NCBI GenBank assembly: GCA_903916765.1
Contig: CAIWXV010000014.1
Span: 1 to 41,996 of the forward strand
From: an uncultured Dehalococcoidia bacterium
Lineage (GTDB): Bacteria > Chloroflexota > Dehalococcoidia > Dehalococcoidales > Fen-1064
Direction: 5' to 3'
Length of the DNA: 41,996 nucleotides
The translations under genes and the position numbers were made by a program. Shown one piece after another: positions 29,067 through 37,889 of the stretch (the first letter of the stretch is position 1; each line of letters opens with the position of its first letter). Under the pieces are notes generated by a model. It saw only the letters and a list, made by a program, of their open reading frames with translations. It made no database searches and was not told the DNA's origin.

Positions 29067-30321
29067 TTAACTTCACTCTCCCTCCCAGTTTTTTGAATAC
29101 TTCCCAGAACTCCGGATAGGTTTTAGTGACACATTCCGCTTGCTCGATAACCGTTTCTCCGGCTACTGAACCCAGTAGGCTGAATGCCATCGCAATACGG
29201 TGGTCGTTATGGCTGGTAATCTGTGTCCCTTTCGGCTTTTTACCGGTAATTGCCAGTAAATTTGATTCCTCAGTAACGGGGATCCCCATTTTTTCTAATC
29301 CGGCTCTGAGGGAAGTGACCCTATCCGATTCTTTAATTCTTGCCCGTTCGATGCCAGTAAATTCACTTGTACCCTCGGCTACCGCTGCTAGCACTGCCAC
29401 TGTCGGTAGCAGGTCGATGCAGTCATTCAAGTCTGCTTTAATTGCCTTCAGTTTCGACTGCCTGACGATGATGGAATTACTGCCTACGGTAACAACTGCC
29501 CCCATTTCTTGCAGGAAACGGATTATCATCCGGTCGCCTTGAAGACTTTCGGTATCGAGATTATTGACTTCAACCTCGCCTGACAGTGCCCCCAATGCCA
29601 GCAGGTAGGAAGCTGAGGACCAATCGCCTTCCACTCTGAATTTTGTCGGCTTATATCTCTGGGGCAATATCTCGAATTCATCGAGATTATCGTTGAAAGC
29701 CACTGTGATGCCGAACCATTGCATTGTATCCAGAGTCATTATGACGTAAGGTCGTGACTCCAGCGGAGAAGTCAATTTGATAACCATACCGTTTTCGGCA
29801 AATGGAGCGACTTGCAGTAATGCCGAAACAAATTGGGAACTGATATTACCTGGCAAACTTGTAGTGCCGCCGTTCAGTTTACCACCGTTTACGGTTACGG
29901 GTGGCAATTCGTTATTACTCGAACAGTCGATACCCAGTTGTCGCAGAGCATCCAGTAATGTTTTTACGGGTCTTCGTGACAGGGACGGTCCGGCAGTAAG
30001 ATGACTGGTTCCTGGAATGATGGAGCAGATGGCAGTCATAAAACGCAAAGTGGCGGCAGAGTCGCCACAAAATAGGTCTTCCTTGGTTGCGTGGAAGTTT
30101 CCGCCATCGACTAACCAGTTATTTTTCTGCTGTCGGATGCTAATGCCTATCTTTTTCAGTACGTTAGTAGCGGCAATAGTATCATCGGAAGCTAGCGGGA
30201 AGGCAATTGTGCTCTTACCGCTTGCAAGTGCCCCGCATATCAAACCGCGGATGGTGTAACTCTTGGACGATGGTGCGGTTACTTTACCGGCGATTTCACT
30301 TTTGGAAATCGAAGCCTTCAT
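29059..30321 (-). CDS. aroA: 3-phosphoshikimate 1-carboxyvinyltransferase (EPSP synthase)
   Basis: [61 protein letters not shown]. Confidence 0.96.
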   Translation of the reverse strand: MKASISKSEIAGKVTAPSSKSYTIRGLICGALASGKSTIAFPLASDDTIAATNVLKKIGISIRQQKNNWLVDGGNFHATKEDLFCGDSAATLRFMTAICSIIPGTSHLTAGPSLSRRPVKTLLDALRQLGIDCSSNNELPPVTVNGGKLNGGTTSLPGNISSQFVSALLQVAPFAENGMVIKLTSPLESRPYVIMTLDTMQWFGITVAFNDNLDEFEILPQRYKPTKFRVEGDWSSASYLLALGALSGEVEVNNLDTESLQGDRMIIRFLQEMGAVVTVGSNSIIVRQSKLKAIKADLNDCIDLLPTVAVLAAVAEGTSEFTGIERARIKESDRVTSLRAGLEKMGIPVTEESNLLAITGKKPKGTQITSHNDHRIAMAFSLLGSVAGETVIEQAECVTKTYPEFWEVFKKLGGRVKLNE

Positions 30322-30832
30322 ATGATTTCAACCTGTCGATTATTTCATTGGCAACTGCGTTAATATCCAATTTCGAGGTATCAATAGTAATATCTGCGCT
30401 TCTTCCATAAAAAGGTTTTCTGAATTTCATCAATTCTTTTATGTGCTTCGACGGGTCATCGACATCGAGGAGAGGACGACTACCTTGCTTATGGGAAATC
30501 CGTTTCAAAATTGTTGCCGGTGAGGCAGTGAGATTGACAATGACACTGTTCTCTCTCAAACGGTCGATGTTGATGGTGTTTAAGACGACTCCGCCGCCGC
30601 AGACAATGACTTTCCTCTTCTCTCTTGCGGCATTTTTAACTGCCTCGATTTCAAGTTCGCGGAAGGCAATCTCTCCGTTATCGCGGAAAATGTCTGCAAT
30701 AGGCTTTCCTGCTTTCCGTTCGATAATCGAGTCTATCTCGACCACCCGGCGGTTCAGTTTTTTTGCCAGCATCTGCCCGACGGTTGTTTTGCCCGTGCCC
30801 ATAAAGCCAATCAGAGCGACATTACTTTTCAT
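30296..30832 (-). CDS. aroK: Shikimate kinase
   Basis: VALIGFMGTGKTTVGQMLAKKLNRRVVEIDSIIERKAGKPIADIFRDNGEIAFRELE. Confidence 0.95.
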   Translation of the reverse strand: MKSNVALIGFMGTGKTTVGQMLAKKLNRRVVEIDSIIERKAGKPIADIFRDNGEIAFRELEIEAVKNAAREKRKVIVCGGGVVLNTINIDRLRENSVIVNLTASPATILKRISHKQGSRPLLDVDDPSKHIKELMKFRKPFYGRSADITIDTSKLDINAVANEIIDRLKSYEGFDFQK

Positions 30833-31700
30833 TTTTCTGTAATAACCTCATTGCCGATTGACGCATCAGGTCGACGGGAGGTTTTTGTCCGGTCCATTTT
30901 TCAAAAGAAAGCGCACCTTGACAGACCAGCATTTCCAGACCGTCGATGGTTCTGGCACCTGCCGTTTTTGCTTCTTGCAGGAGTCTGGTCGGGAAGGGGT
31001 TGTAAATAATATCGAAGACAACCATATTCGAACAAAGAAACTCTGCATCTACCGGTGTCTCGTGGCTGTTCGGGCTCATTCCGACGCTGGTGGCATTAAC
31101 CAGAATATCGGTATTTGCTAGTACCTGCTCTAAGTTCTTTTTGTTCAATTCATCGGCTCGGACATTGATGGTGTAGTTTTGTTTGATGCGATTTGCAATA
31201 TCTTGTGCCCATTCCAATTCCAGTTTGCGATTAAGTATGACCAGACTGACGCCTTGTTCTGCCAGAATAAAGCAGATGGCTTTTGCAGCTCCGCCTGCTC
31301 CTAGTACCAATATCTTCTTTCCAATGGGGTTAATGTCTTTCTCCAGTAAAGCTTGTATAAATCCATATGCATCCGTATTGTAACCAGTCAGGATGCCTTC
31401 GTCATTGACGATAGTATTTGCAGCGCCGATTTTCTCTGCCAGAGGGTCAATCTTGTCCAGCAATTGCATTACAGCTACCTTATGAGGGATAGTCACGTTA
31501 AGCCCTCTGATATTCAGTGCTCGGGCTCCTGCGATAGCTTGTTTTAGTTCTTCGTTCTTTACCTTGAAGGGCAAGTAAACATAGTCCAACCCCAGCGTTT
31601 TGAAGGCTGTGTTGTGCATTACGGGCGACATCGTGTGTTCGATAGGGTCGCCGATAATGCCGCAGATTTTTGTCTTGCCGGATATTACCTTATCTTTCAT
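30822..31700 (-). CDS. aroE: Shikimate dehydrogenase
   Basis: ICGIIGDPIEHTMSPVMHNTAFKTLGLDYVYLPF, GLNVTIPHK, GAANTIVND, NTDAYGF, VLGAGGAAKA. Confidence 0.96.
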   Translation of the reverse strand: MKDKVISGKTKICGIIGDPIEHTMSPVMHNTAFKTLGLDYVYLPFKVKNEELKQAIAGARALNIRGLNVTIPHKVAVMQLLDKIDPLAEKIGAANTIVNDEGILTGYNTDAYGFIQALLEKDINPIGKKILVLGAGGAAKAICFILAEQGVSLVILNRKLELEWAQDIANRIKQNYTINVRADELNKKNLEQVLANTDILVNATSVGMSPNSHETPVDAEFLCSNMVVFDIIYNPFPTRLLQEAKTAGARTIDGLEMLVCQGALSFEKWTGQKPPVDLMRQSAMRLLQKNEK

Positions 31701-32353
31701 ACCGTCAGCATCTCATAAAATTTGAGCATTTCGGTTACCGGTAACTGTCCCGGTGCGGATTCCTTACCTTTCTGCACGGCGCCGTAGGTAAAATCAGCTC
31801 CAAACATCGGAGCCATGACACGGCTCATTAATCCCTGTTGCCCCATCGCAAAGGCAATCATTCTTGTCTTAGGAAACTCGGTAATAAGTTTCAGGATGGT
31901 GAGATTATCTTCGAATTCTTTGGCGGTAGTCACTATCTTACAGATGTCTGCCCCGGCTTTTAATTCGCTTTGAACAATTTGCCTCAGAGTATCCAGAGGA
32001 GGAGTTTTTTGAAAATCGTGGAAGGATAACAGGCATAATGCCCTTTTCCTAACAAACTGGATAATATTGCCGACATTCTTAGCACTGTATTCGATATCGA
32101 CAATTTGTGCTCCTAGTTCTATTGCCTGAAGTAACCTCTCGATTCTTCTTGCTTCATTACCATCCCATTTCCCGCCTTCTTCGACCATGCGATTGCAGGC
32201 AATCCATGGTTTTTTCAGTTGACGGGCAATTTCGGTCCAACCGTCACCGATGAGGTCGATTCTGACTTCGAACAAATCAACCAGGGGCTCGACTTCTTTC
32301 ACGGCTTTAATGTCGGTATTGATGATACTGGCGCAAAGTTTTAATTTCTTCAT
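31697..32353 (-). CDS. aroD: 3-dehydroquinate dehydratase type I
   Basis: VDLFEVRIDLI, LLSFHDFQKTP, GADICKIVTTA; position in aro operon. Confidence 0.9.
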   Translation of the reverse strand: MKKLKLCASIINTDIKAVKEVEPLVDLFEVRIDLIGDGWTEIARQLKKPWIACNRMVEEGGKWDGNEARRIERLLQAIELGAQIVDIEYSAKNVGNIIQFVRKRALCLLSFHDFQKTPPLDTLRQIVQSELKAGADICKIVTTAKEFEDNLTILKLITEFPKTRMIAFAMGQQGLMSRVMAPMFGADFTYGAVQKGKESAPGQLPVTEMLKFYEMLTV

Positions 32354-33432
32354 TTCAATTCCACCAGAATCCTTTCTATCAGAGCAGGGCTTACATCATC
32401 GGTGATAAATACTTCACCGATTGACTTCGGCAGGATAAATCTTATCTTTCCTCTCTGGACTTTTTTATCGAATTGCATCGCCTGCATTATTTGTTCTATT
32501 TCTAATCGAGGTAACACAGTCATCAATCCGGCTTTTTTGAGTAGCTTCGCCAGTCTTATAACAGCTTTAGAATCGACAAGACTGAGTTCAGCAGCAATCT
32601 TTACTCCTGCCATCATTCCGATGCCGACTGCTTGACCGTGGGCAATCTCGAAATTGGAAACCGATTCGACTGCATGTCCGACAGTATGTCCGAAATTGAG
32701 GATATTCCTCAAACCCATATCCTTTTCATCGTTTTCTACAACTCCCGTCTTGATTCGGGCGGACTTGGTAACAATTGTTTCCAGCACATTATCATCTAAC
32801 GACTTAACCGGGTCAAGGTTTTTTTCGAGGTAAGTGAAAAATTTCTCGTCCCTGATAACTGCATATTTGATAACTTCACTGAGTCCGTTAACAATCCCGG
32901 CAGACGGCAAAGTTTTCAGAGTGGCAATGTCTGAAATTACGGTTCTCGGTTGGTGGAAAGCTCCGATGTTATTCTTTAACTTACCGTGGTTCACAGCAAC
33001 TTTTCCGCCGATACTGCTATCCACCTGTGCCAGTAGGGTGGTGGGTATTTGCACCAGTGGAATTCCTCTCATATAAGTGGCGGCAACAAATCCCGCCAGG
33101 TCACCGATAACACCACCGCCTAGTGCCAGAATGGGCGTTGTCCTTTCTGCTCCGAATTCCGTTAGCTGGTGATACAATTTACCTGCCGATTCCAGGGATT
33201 TGTACTCTTCGCCGTCGGGAACTGAGAGTATCGTTACCCAGAAACCCTCATTGATGAGGCTCTGTTTCAGGCTGGTACCATACAGTTTTTTGACAATAGG
33301 ATTAGTTATGATAATTGCCTTATCATTAAATCCCATTTCTTTTAATATCTGCCCAGTTTGGCTAAGAGTGCCGGAACCGATGCGGATATCGTAACTGTTT
33401 TGTCCCAGATTGACCCTGATTGTTTTCACCAA
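32350..33432 (-). CDS. aroB: 3-dehydroquinate synthase
   Basis: SVPDGEEYKSLE, ALGGGVIGDLAGFVAATYMRGIPLVQIPTTLLAQVDSSIGGKVAVNHGKLKNNIGAFHQP. Confidence 0.97.
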   Translation of the reverse strand: MVKTIRVNLGQNSYDIRIGSGTLSQTGQILKEMGFNDKAIIITNPIVKKLYGTSLKQSLINEGFWVTILSVPDGEEYKSLESAGKLYHQLTEFGAERTTPILALGGGVIGDLAGFVAATYMRGIPLVQIPTTLLAQVDSSIGGKVAVNHGKLKNNIGAFHQPRTVISDIATLKTLPSAGIVNGLSEVIKYAVIRDEKFFTYLEKNLDPVKSLDDNVLETIVTKSARIKTGVVENDEKDMGLRNILNFGHTVGHAVESVSNFEIAHGQAVGIGMMAGVKIAAELSLVDSKAVIRLAKLLKKAGLMTVLPRLEIEQIMQAMQFDKKVQRGKIRFILPKSIGEVFITDDVSPALIERILVELK

Positions 33433-33439
33433 GTATTAA

Positions 33440-34504
33440 CTAGCCTCCGTTTTGTTTTATGCCAATCGCTTTATGTATGCCCTGACAAGCAGTGATGAGT
33501 TCCTTCAATTCGTCGGGTGTGATTTGTTGCTGGCTGTCTACCAGTGCCTCTACCGGATTATGATGCACTTCGACTATCAAGCCACAGGCACCGACAGCAA
33601 CACTCGCACAGCTCAGGCTGAAAATCAGGTCTCGTCGCCCTGCCGCATGACTAGGGTCGACAATCACCGGTAGGTAGGTCTCTTTCTTTAGAACTGGCAC
33701 TGCCGCCAGGTCAAGCGTGTACCTAGTATAACTTTTACCCTTACCCAATGGCAAGATACCCCGCTCGCAGAGAATGATATCTTTGTTTTCTTCTGCCACC
33801 ATATACTCGGCGAAGGACAGGAATTCTTCAATACCAGCGCCGAAATGACGCTTGTAAAGTATCGGTTTGCCTGTTCGAGCAACTTTGACGAGCAGGTCCT
33901 GGTCGTACATATTTCTGGAGCCAATCTGAATGATGTCTACATATTTGGCTACCAGATCCACTTGCGATTCACCTCTGATTTCAGTAACGACAGGCAATTC
34001 GAATTTGTTGCCTGCTTCGCGGAACCACTCCAATGCTTCAGTTGCTTCCTCTTCTCCTGCAGAGCCCAGTCCCTGGAAGGAGTGAACGGAAGAGCGTGGC
34101 TTGAAGATGCCACCCCTTAGCATTTGAGCGCCGGCTTTCTTAACGCCTTCGGCAATTTTGAAAAGTTGCTTTTTACTTTCCACTGCGCATGGTCCGGCGA
34201 TGAAAACCAGTTTATCCCCGCCGATTTCAACATCACCGACCTTGATGATTCTTCGCTCGCTTTCGCCTGTGAGTTTGGCATATTCACGACTGATTAGTTT
34301 ATAAGGTGTCTCGACCATCCTTGCCTCCTTTACTCCCGGTAATATAGCAAAGTGGTCAAACGGTATTTTGCGCTCATCACCGATAAGTCCGATGATGGTG
34401 CGAAAAGCTCCTTGAGAGACATCGGCACGCAGTCCGTGGCTTTCTATTTCCTTGATAACTGCGGCAATCTGTTCTTTAGTGGCATCGCTCTTCATGATAA
34501 TCAT
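33440..34504 (-). CDS. aroF: 3-deoxy-7-phosphoheptulonate synthase
   Basis: IAGPCAVESKKQLFKIAEGVKKAGAQMLRGGIFKPRSSVHSFQGLG...LYKRHFGAGIEEFLSFAEYMVAE...VDPSHAAGRRDL. Confidence 0.95.
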   Translation of the reverse strand: MIIMKSDATKEQIAAVIKEIESHGLRADVSQGAFRTIIGLIGDERKIPFDHFAILPGVKEARMVETPYKLISREYAKLTGESERRIIKVGDVEIGGDKLVFIAGPCAVESKKQLFKIAEGVKKAGAQMLRGGIFKPRSSVHSFQGLGSAGEEEATEALEWFREAGNKFELPVVTEIRGESQVDLVAKYVDIIQIGSRNMYDQDLLVKVARTGKPILYKRHFGAGIEEFLSFAEYMVAEENKDIILCERGILPLGKGKSYTRYTLDLAAVPVLKKETYLPVIVDPSHAAGRRDLIFSLSCASVAVGACGLIVEVHHNPVEALVDSQQQITPDELKELITACQGIHKAIGIKQNGG

Positions 34505-34540
34505 TGCTTTTCTCCTGTTTTGTAGTTTTGTTGAGCATAT

Positions 34541-34575
34541 AAAAAGAAGAACCCTCTGCTTAAGAGGGCTCTTCT
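34541..34575 (-). terminator. Intrinsic terminator in the aro operon leader (attenuator)
   Basis: Minus strand AGAAGAGCCCTC-TTAAGCA-GAGGGTTCTTCT then TTTTT. Confidence 0.92.
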
Positions 34576-34628
34576 GATTTCTAACTTTGGAACTATCTGT
34601 TTCAGTCTATTTTTTTGCACAACGCCTC

Positions 34629-34694
34629 TCAAGCACTTTTCGTGCCCCAAAACGCGAAGTAGTAGTAATAATATCTCTGAGAGACGTTTAACAT
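34629..34694 (-). CDS. Aromatic amino acid leader peptide MLNVSQRYYYYYFAFWGTKSA
   Basis: 22-codon ORF upstream of DAHP synthase with Tyr5-Phe-Ala-Phe-Trp control codons; followed by mutually exclusive hairpins and terminator. Confidence 0.9.
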   Translation of the reverse strand: MLNVSQRYYYYYFAFWGTKSA

Positions 34695-34702
34695 CAATAT
34701 TG

Positions 34703-34731
34703 AATTTATCATAGGCGAATTATTTTGTCAA
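34703..34731 (-). promoter_or_regulatory. sigma70-type promoter of aro operon leader
   Basis: TTGACA - 17 nt - TAAATT on minus strand; predicted +1 at or adjacent to leader ATG. Confidence 0.75.
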
Positions 34732-34759
34732 ATGTAGCGCGCTCACGAAACACAAATAA

Positions 34760-34788
34760 TTGCACTCACAGCCTCTGGTTGGTATAAT
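34760..34788 (+). promoter_or_regulatory. Promoter of thrS operon
   Basis: TTGCAC - 17 nt - TATAAT. Confidence 0.8.
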
Positions 34789-34849
34789 TGTACAGTTAGC
34801 CTCTCGTTCCCGGGACGGGTGGGAGGTTTTGTTTCTGTAAGATGATTAG

Positions 34850-36610
34850 ATGGATAATATCGAGAAAGACGAAAAACTGGACATGATGCGCCATTCGGCG
34901 GCGCATGTTATGGCGGAAGCCGTGCAATCGATGTTCCCCGATGCTAAATTTGGCATCGGCCCTACCATCGAATACGGTTTTTACTATGATTTCGACTTAT
35001 CTCGTTCTCTTAGTCCCGAAGACTTGCCGCTCATCGAAGCCAAAATGAAGGAAATTGTGAAAAGTAATTCTCCTTTCCTGAAAGAGATGGTTTCCAAGGA
35101 GCAAGCACGTAAATTATTCGCCAATCAACCGTATAAACTGGAATTGATTGATGAACTACCCGAAGAGCAGGTAACTATTTATAAGCAGGGTAATTTCACC
35201 GATATGTGCCGTGGTCCTCATGTTAGGTATACCTCTGCGATAAAGGCTTTCAAACTGATCACGATTGCCGGCGCTTACTGGCGTGGCAGTGAAAAAAATC
35301 CGATGCTCCAGCGTATCTACGGTGTGGCTTTTAACACCCAGAAAGAGTTGGATGAATATCTCATCCGTCAAGAAGAAATAAAAAAGAGAGACCACCGGAA
35401 AATAGGCAAAGACCTTGATCTTTTCGTGTTTTCTGATTTAATTGGAAAGGGTCTTCCCATTTTCACGGAAAAAGGGTCAGTCATCAGGCGCGAGTTGGAG
35501 CGATTTGTCGTCGATGAGGAAATCAAAAGAGGCTATAAGCATGTCTATACGCCTGATCTGGCGAAGGTTGAGCTCTATAAGACGTCTGGCCACTATCCCT
35601 ATTATAAGGATACAATGTACCCGGTGATGAAAGTAGACGAAGATGAGTTGATGCTTCGCCCTATGACTTGCCCTCACCACTACCAGTATTATGCCAGCAA
35701 ACCAAGGTCATATAAAGAATTGCCTTTTAGAATCGCTGAGTTGGCAAAGCAGTTCCGCTACGAAAAGTCGGGAGAGCTTAGCGGACTTCTGCGTGTCCGA
35801 AGCTTCTGCTTGGCTGATGCACACATTATTTGCAAGTCAGAACAGGCGGTTGACGAGATAATGCAAGCACTCGACCTCATAGAATATGCAGCGAACGTTC
35901 TAGGTTTGAACGCCGGTAGGAGGTACCGTCTGTCCCTGGGTGACCGGAAAGATGAGAAGAAATACTACAAGGATGATGCGGCTTGGGATTTTGCCGAGAA
36001 TGTCTTACGTCGGGTCCTGATACAGAGGAAAGCGAATTTCTTTGAAGCCGGAAATGAAGCGGCTTTTTACGGTCCCAAAATCGATATTCAGATGAAGAAT
36101 TTCGCTGGTAAGGAAGACACCGCTTTTACCGTCCAGTATGACTTCGTGGGACCGAAACGCTTTAAATTGGCCTACATTGACAGCGACGGAAAAGAAAAGG
36201 AACCGATTGTTATTCATCGCTCTTCGATTGGTGCGATAGAAAGAACTATGGCTTTTCTCATCGAACATTATGCCGGTGCGTTTCCCGTCTGGTTGTCACC
36301 GGTTCAAGCAGCAATTATTCCAGTATCTGACCAACATCTGGGTTATGCCCGTAAATTAGAAGCCGAGCTGAAAGCTATTGGTGTCAGGGTAATGGTAGAT
36401 GACCGGAATGAACGTATGAACCAGAAAATCCGCGAAGCTCAACTTCAAAAAATACCTTACATGCTGGTAGTCGGGGATAAAGAATCAGCGGATAACACGG
36501 TATCGGTGCGGTTACGTATCGGAGAACAACTTCCTGTTATGTCTTTTGAGGAGTTTAAGAAGAAAATCAAGCAGGTTATTAACGACCGTGTTAATGAATT
36601 GAAGCCGTAA
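34850..36610 (+). CDS. thrS: Threonyl-tRNA synthetase
   Basis: RHSAAHVMAEAVQSMFPDAKFGIGPTIEYGFYYDF, MRPMTCPHHYQYY, IHRSSIGAIERTMAFLIEHYAGAFPVWLSP; appears to lack an N-terminal TGS domain. Confidence 0.97.
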   Translation: MDNIEKDEKLDMMRHSAAHVMAEAVQSMFPDAKFGIGPTIEYGFYYDFDLSRSLSPEDLPLIEAKMKEIVKSNSPFLKEMVSKEQARKLFANQPYKLELIDELPEEQVTIYKQGNFTDMCRGPHVRYTSAIKAFKLITIAGAYWRGSEKNPMLQRIYGVAFNTQKELDEYLIRQEEIKKRDHRKIGKDLDLFVFSDLIGKGLPIFTEKGSVIRRELERFVVDEEIKRGYKHVYTPDLAKVELYKTSGHYPYYKDTMYPVMKVDEDELMLRPMTCPHHYQYYASKPRSYKELPFRIAELAKQFRYEKSGELSGLLRVRSFCLADAHIICKSEQAVDEIMQALDLIEYAANVLGLNAGRRYRLSLGDRKDEKKYYKDDAAWDFAENVLRRVLIQRKANFFEAGNEAAFYGPKIDIQMKNFAGKEDTAFTVQYDFVGPKRFKLAYIDSDGKEKEPIVIHRSSIGAIERTMAFLIEHYAGAFPVWLSPVQAAIIPVSDQHLGYARKLEAELKAIGVRVMVDDRNERMNQKIREAQLQKIPYMLVVGDKESADNTVSVRLRIGEQLPVMSFEEFKKKIKQVINDRVNELKP

Positions 36611-36687
36611 CTTGATTATTACGTATAGAATGTATTATATTGAGTTCTGGTAATATACATAAAGCTTAGAAGGGGGAACTACAGCAC

Positions 36688-37248
36688 ATAGTTAAGCCAC
36701 TACGTATCAACAATCAGATAAGGGTTGCCGAAGTTCGTGTCGTCGGTGAGAAAGGCGAACAACTAGGAGTTATGTCCTTAATTAATGCTTTGGACGCTGC
36801 TAGGAAAGCCGGACTCGACTTGATCGAGGTAGCACCCACTGCCGTTCCGCCCGTTTGCCGGGTAACAGATTACGGCAAATATCGCTACGAACAAACAAAG
36901 AAAGAAAAGATTGCCAGGAAAAGCCAAAAGGTCTCCGAACTCAGGGAAATCCGGTTAAGACCTAAAATTGGTGAACATGATCTCGAGTTTAAAGTCCGGG
37001 CAATCAAGAAATTTCTACTAGACGGTGACAAGGTCAGAGTGACAGTGATGTTTCGGGGGCGTGAAATCAGTCACGCTGATTTAGGTTGGAAACTATTACA
37101 AAGAGTAATACAGATATTAGGAGAGGTGGCGGTACTGGAAAAGCAGGCGGTGATGGAAGGGCGGAGGATGTTTATTATTCTGGCGCCGGGCACTACCCAG
37201 AAATCAAAACCAAAGGAAACACAGGATGCCAAAACTAAAGACTCATAA
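36688..37248 (+). CDS. infC: Translation initiation factor IF-3, likely AUA start
   Basis: In-frame upstream extension (IVKPLRINNQIRVAEVRVVGEKGEQLGV) before track ORF at 36772; only canonical start in frame is the internal ATG; SD-like AAGGGGG upstream of ATA. Confidence 0.85.
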   Translation: MVKPLRINNQIRVAEVRVVGEKGEQLGVMSLINALDAARKAGLDLIEVAPTAVPPVCRVTDYGKYRYEQTKKEKIARKSQKVSELREIRLRPKIGEHDLEFKVRAIKKFLLDGDKVRVTVMFRGREISHADLGWKLLQRVIQILGEVAVLEKQAVMEGRRMFIILAPGTTQKSKPKETQDAKTKDS

Positions 37249-37429
37249 GGGTGCAAAAGCGCGTTTCCATGTTACAGGAAGCGGTAAATTTCTACGGATG
37301 AAGGGCGGCTCGAGCCATCTGCGACGGAATAAGCCGGCGCGGGTCAAGCGTGAGTATAATGATAAATTGCCCATCAGCCCGGTGGATAAGAAGAAACTCA
37401 GCAGGCTGATGCCCTATGCGGGCAAATAG
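37226..37429 (+). CDS. rpmI: 50S ribosomal protein L35
   Basis: MPKLKTHKGAKARFHVTGSGKFLRMKGGSSHLRRNK. Confidence 0.96.
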   Translation: MPKLKTHKGAKARFHVTGSGKFLRMKGGSSHLRRNKPARVKREYNDKLPISPVDKKKLSRLMPYAGK

Positions 37430-37508
37430 TAATTACAGCCTGATAAGTTATTGATAATTTTAGAAGTATCGGGAGTAGGGGCTACTCCCTGTAGTCAGGA
37501 GGGGTATT

Positions 37509-37862
37509 GTGCCACGCGTTAAGAGAGGGGTAACTACACATCAAAAGCATAAGAGTTTATTAGCTCTGACCAAGGGTCATAGAGCTACAAGACATGCTCT
37601 TGTCAAACGTGCTACAGAATCAATGATGAAATCCCTGAGTTATGCTTACGCACATCGTCGTGAGCGTAAGGGAGATATGCGTCGTCTTTGGATTACTCGT
37701 GTTAATGCCGCTAGTCGTTTACAGGGTATGACCTATGGTGAATTGATGGATGGCTTGAAAAAGTCGGGTGTGCGCATCAATCGCAAGGTATTAGCTGATA
37801 TGGCAGTGACACAGCCGGAAGTTTTTGCTGAACTGGTGACTGTTGCCAAAAAACAATCTTAA
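37509..37862 (+). CDS. rplT: 50S ribosomal protein L20
   Basis: MPRVKRGVTTHQKHKSLLALTKGHRATRHALVKRATESMMKSLSYAYAHRRERKGDMRRLWITRVNAA; GTG start. Confidence 0.97.
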   Translation: MPRVKRGVTTHQKHKSLLALTKGHRATRHALVKRATESMMKSLSYAYAHRRERKGDMRRLWITRVNAASRLQGMTYGELMDGLKKSGVRINRKVLADMAVTQPEVFAELVTVAKKQS

Positions 37863-37889
37863 AGACTCCACTACGTATTCAATATTATC

